A DNA stretch of 64,000 nt from Mesorhizobium loti CJ3sym (lineage in GTDB: Bacteria; Pseudomonadota; Alphaproteobacteria; Rhizobiales; Rhizobiaceae): assembly GCF_000472785.1 (NCBI RefSeq), contig NZ_AXAL01000006.1, positions 62,208-126,207 of the forward strand, read 5' to 3'. The stretch's first letter is position 1, and every line of letters begins with the position of its first letter. The notes under the pieces were generated by a model, which saw only the letters and a program-made list of their open reading frames with translations, did not search any database and was not told the DNA's origin. Position numbers and translations under genes: made by a program. Of this stretch, positions 62,189 to 64,000 are shown piece by piece.

Positions 62189-64000
62189 CCCGACGGTGGA
62201 ACGACAAGGAATGAACGGATTGACCGCAACCGCCAGCGGTCCAGTGGGATCGACCATGCGCCATGATGAGCCAGCAACAGCCTACGCCTGTGATTTCGCC
62301 ACCCTGCGTCAGGGATTTCGCGAAACCGCTGAGCGGGCGGGCGCGGAACTGTCTGAATATGTTCATCCACTGAACGGCCCGGATGGCGAGACGCTGGCGA
62401 CCGATGTGGCGCTGCTCGGCCGCCGCGACGCGCGCAAGCTGATCGTGCTCATCTCCGGCACGCATGGTGTCGAGGGTCCGTTCGGCTCGACCTGCCAGAC
62501 TGCCTGGCTCGGCCAGAAGAACCTGCGGCGCCTGCCCGCCGACACGGCGATCCTTGCCATTCACCTTATCAATCCCTGGGGCACGGCATGGTCGCGGCGC
62601 GTCAACGAGGACAATGTCGACCTCAACCGCAACTTCATCGACTGGTCTTCGAGCACTCCGGTCAACAATGGCTATGCCGGCCTGCACGACGCCGTGGCCT
62701 ATAGAGAATGGGAAGGGCCGGACCGCATAGCGGCCGACGACAAGCTCGCGGCTGCGCGCAAGAGGCTTGGGCATGCCGGGCTGGCGGCGATCGTCGAGGC
62801 CGGCCAGTATGAGTTCGCCGACGGCATGTTCTACGGCGGTGGTGGCCCGGTCTGGTCGAACCGCACATTGAACGAAATCCTGAAGACTTTTGCCGGCACG
62901 GCGCGCCAGGTCATCTTCTTTGATCTGCATACGGGGGCGGGTCCCTACGGTTATCCTGCGCTGCTATCTGTGGCGAGTGCCGAGCATGCCGGGCTTGCCT
63001 GGGGCAAATCCATTTTCGGGCCAGCTCTGACGACCGTTCTGACAGGCCCGGGCGCCAAGACAGGCACCGGCATCGCCGCGACGGCAACCGGCTACGTCTC
63101 CGATGCCGTCCGCAAGGCAATGCCGAACGCGCGCGTGCTGCCGCTTGTCGTCGAGTGCGGGACACTGGATGGGCCGGCCGTCATGGAAGCGGTGCAGGCC
63201 GACAACTGGCTGCATCTGTTCGGCAAGCTGGATTCGCCGCTGGGCAAGCGGATCCGGGAGACGCTGCGCTCAGCCTTCATTCCGGATGATCCGGATTGGC
63301 AGCGCACCTGCCTGTCCAGCAGCCTGCGCTATTTCGACCGCGCGCTGGCGGACCTGCGGACTGTCGAGGTGACCCAGGACGAGGCCACCAGGAGCGAACC
63401 GACGCCGCCAGCGGTCCACGTTCAGGTTGCCGATCCGGCGCCCGCTGACGAGGCGAAGATCACGACGCCGGCCGTGCAGATCGACGAGCTTCACAAGAGC
63501 TTCGGTTCGCTCCTGGTGTTGAAGGGCGTCAATCTCAGCGCCCACGCCGGCGAAGTCATCTCCATGATCGGCTCGTCGGGCTCAGGCAAGAGCACGTTCC
63601 TGCGCTGCATCAATCTTCTGGAACAGCCGGACGGCGGCAAGGTCGCGATCGACGGTGAGCTGATCAAGATGAAGCCGCTGTCGAACGGCCGTCTTGGGCC
63701 TGCCGACATGGCGCAGGTCGAGCGTATCCGAGCCCGCGTCGGCATGGTGTTTCAGAACTTCAATCTATGGCCGCACATGACGGTGGTGGAGAACATCATC
63801 GAGGCACCCCGGCACGTGCTGAAGGAGCCGCGCGAGAAGGCCATCGAGCACGCGCACGTGCTGCTGAAAAAGGTCGGGCTTGCCGACAAGCATGCCCACT
63901 ATCCCGGCCAGTTGTCCGGCGGCCAGCAGCAGCGCGCGGCGATCGCCCGCACGCTGGCGATGCGGCCCAAGGTCATCCTTTTCGACGAGCCGACCTCGGC
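62181..64000 (+). CDS. DUF2817 (M14-like) domain fused in frame to an amino-acid ABC transporter ATPase (truncated by window end)
   Basis: From ATG 62181 to the window edge the frame is open without a stop. Residues about 30-395 are a DUF2817 zinc-peptidase-like domain: SGTHGVEGPFGS, NPWGTAWSRRVNEDNVDLNR, FFDLHTGAGPYGYPAL. A Pro/Ala/Glu-rich linker (about 397-430) leads to an ABC ATPase of the GlnQ/HisP type: Walker A GSSGSGKST (about 463), Q-loop FQNFNLWPHM, signature LSGGQQQRAAIARTL (about 577). A GTG at 63369 could start a separate ATPase. The start overlaps the GlcD-like stop by 8 nt. Confidence 0.85.
   Translation, partial: MNSPTVERQGMNGLTATASGPVGSTMRHDEPATAYACDFATLRQGFRETAERAGAELSEYVHPLNGPDGETLATDVALLGRRDARKLIVLISGTHGVEGPFGSTCQTAWLGQKNLRRLPADTAILAIHLINPWGTAWSRRVNEDNVDLNRNFIDWSSSTPVNNGYAGLHDAVAYREWEGPDRIAADDKLAAARKRLGHAGLAAIVEAGQYEFADGMFYGGGGPVWSNRTLNEILKTFAGTARQVIFFDLHTGAGPYGYPALLSVASAEHAGLAWGKSIFGPALTTVLTGPGAKTGTGIAATATGYVSDAVRKAMPNARVLPLVVECGTLDGPAVMEAVQADNWLHLFGKLDSPLGKRIRETLRSAFIPDDPDWQRTCLSSSLRYFDRALADLRTVEVTQDEATRSEPTPPAVHVQVADPAPADEAKITTPAVQIDELHKSFGSLLVLKGVNLSAHAGEVISMIGSSGSGKSTFLRCINLLEQPDGGKVAIDGELIKMKPLSNGRLGPADMAQVERIRARVGMVFQNFNLWPHMTVVENIIEAPRHVLKEPREKAIEHAHVLLKKVGLADKHAHYPGQLSGGQQQRAAIARTLAMRPKVILFDEPTS

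Overview
The window looks like a chromosomal stretch of a Mesorhizobium-type alphaproteobacterium (order Hyphomicrobiales). This rests on high-GC codon use, runs of short genes with ATGA or TGATG overlaps, the gene neighbourhoods (rplY-pth-ychF, lgt-midA-pgeF, hemF/trmL near petABC), and rhizobial-style palindromic intergenic repeats. Taxonomy is inferred from content only. No tRNA, rRNA, CRISPR array or complete insertion sequence was recognised.

Layout. 1-11.5 kb: housekeeping genes (MoxR ATPase, DUF1285, CoA pyrophosphatase, CCA-adding enzyme, hemF, soxR, trmL) and twin ABC exporter half-transporters with an unusual leader region. 11.5-18.4 kb: a cupin gene and a VapBC-type toxin-antitoxin pair, then the cytochrome bc1 operon petABC, a periplasmic acid phosphatase, an FMN-dependent hydroxy-acid dehydrogenase and apt. 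18.4-30.3 kb: two MaoC hydratases, CorA, an APH(3')-II-like kinase, ychF, pth, rplY, an OhrR-type regulator divergent from a haloperoxidase-like hydrolase, an SDR, an MFS exporter and an AraC regulator. 30.4-33.6 kb: an AT-richer island with a decayed AraC fragment, two small secreted cysteine proteins and a 719-residue membrane-anchored protein of unknown function. 33.6-44.5 kb: prs, a lipoprotein, an M24 hydrolase lacking metal ligands, pgeF, midA, lgt, two orphan antitoxin-like genes, ubiK, YbjN, a CsaA-like protein, a glycosyltransferase and a histidine kinase.

45-56 kb is a catabolic locus: a GlxA-type regulator, a GntR regulator, and a long + strand set encoding a DapA-like lyase, an aldehyde dehydrogenase, an FAD amine oxidase, a betaine-type ABC transporter with two permeases, and a proline-racemase-family protein. 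The enzyme set matches the hydroxyproline route to alpha-ketoglutarate (epimerase, D-amino acid oxidase, deaminase, semialdehyde dehydrogenase), while the transporter suggests a betaine-like substrate. A near-identical promoter/operator block lies upstream of gntR and upstream of the catabolic genes. 56.3-64 kb is a second catabolic operon, divergent from a LysR gene: Rieske oxygenase, its reductase, an aminotransferase, a GlcD-like oxidase, and an open frame joining a DUF2817 (M14-like) domain to an amino-acid-type ABC ATPase.

The most notable observations are: (1) the DUF2817-ABC ATPase fusion; (2) the proline-racemase homologue lacking the second catalytic cysteine and the usual histidine; (3) the paired GntR operators; (4) the low-GC island with an exported protein of unknown family; (5) a candidate orphan small RNA at 44.54-44.65 kb; (6) two dispersed palindromic repeat families, one with a compensatory base change and one supplying the C-terminus of SoxR.
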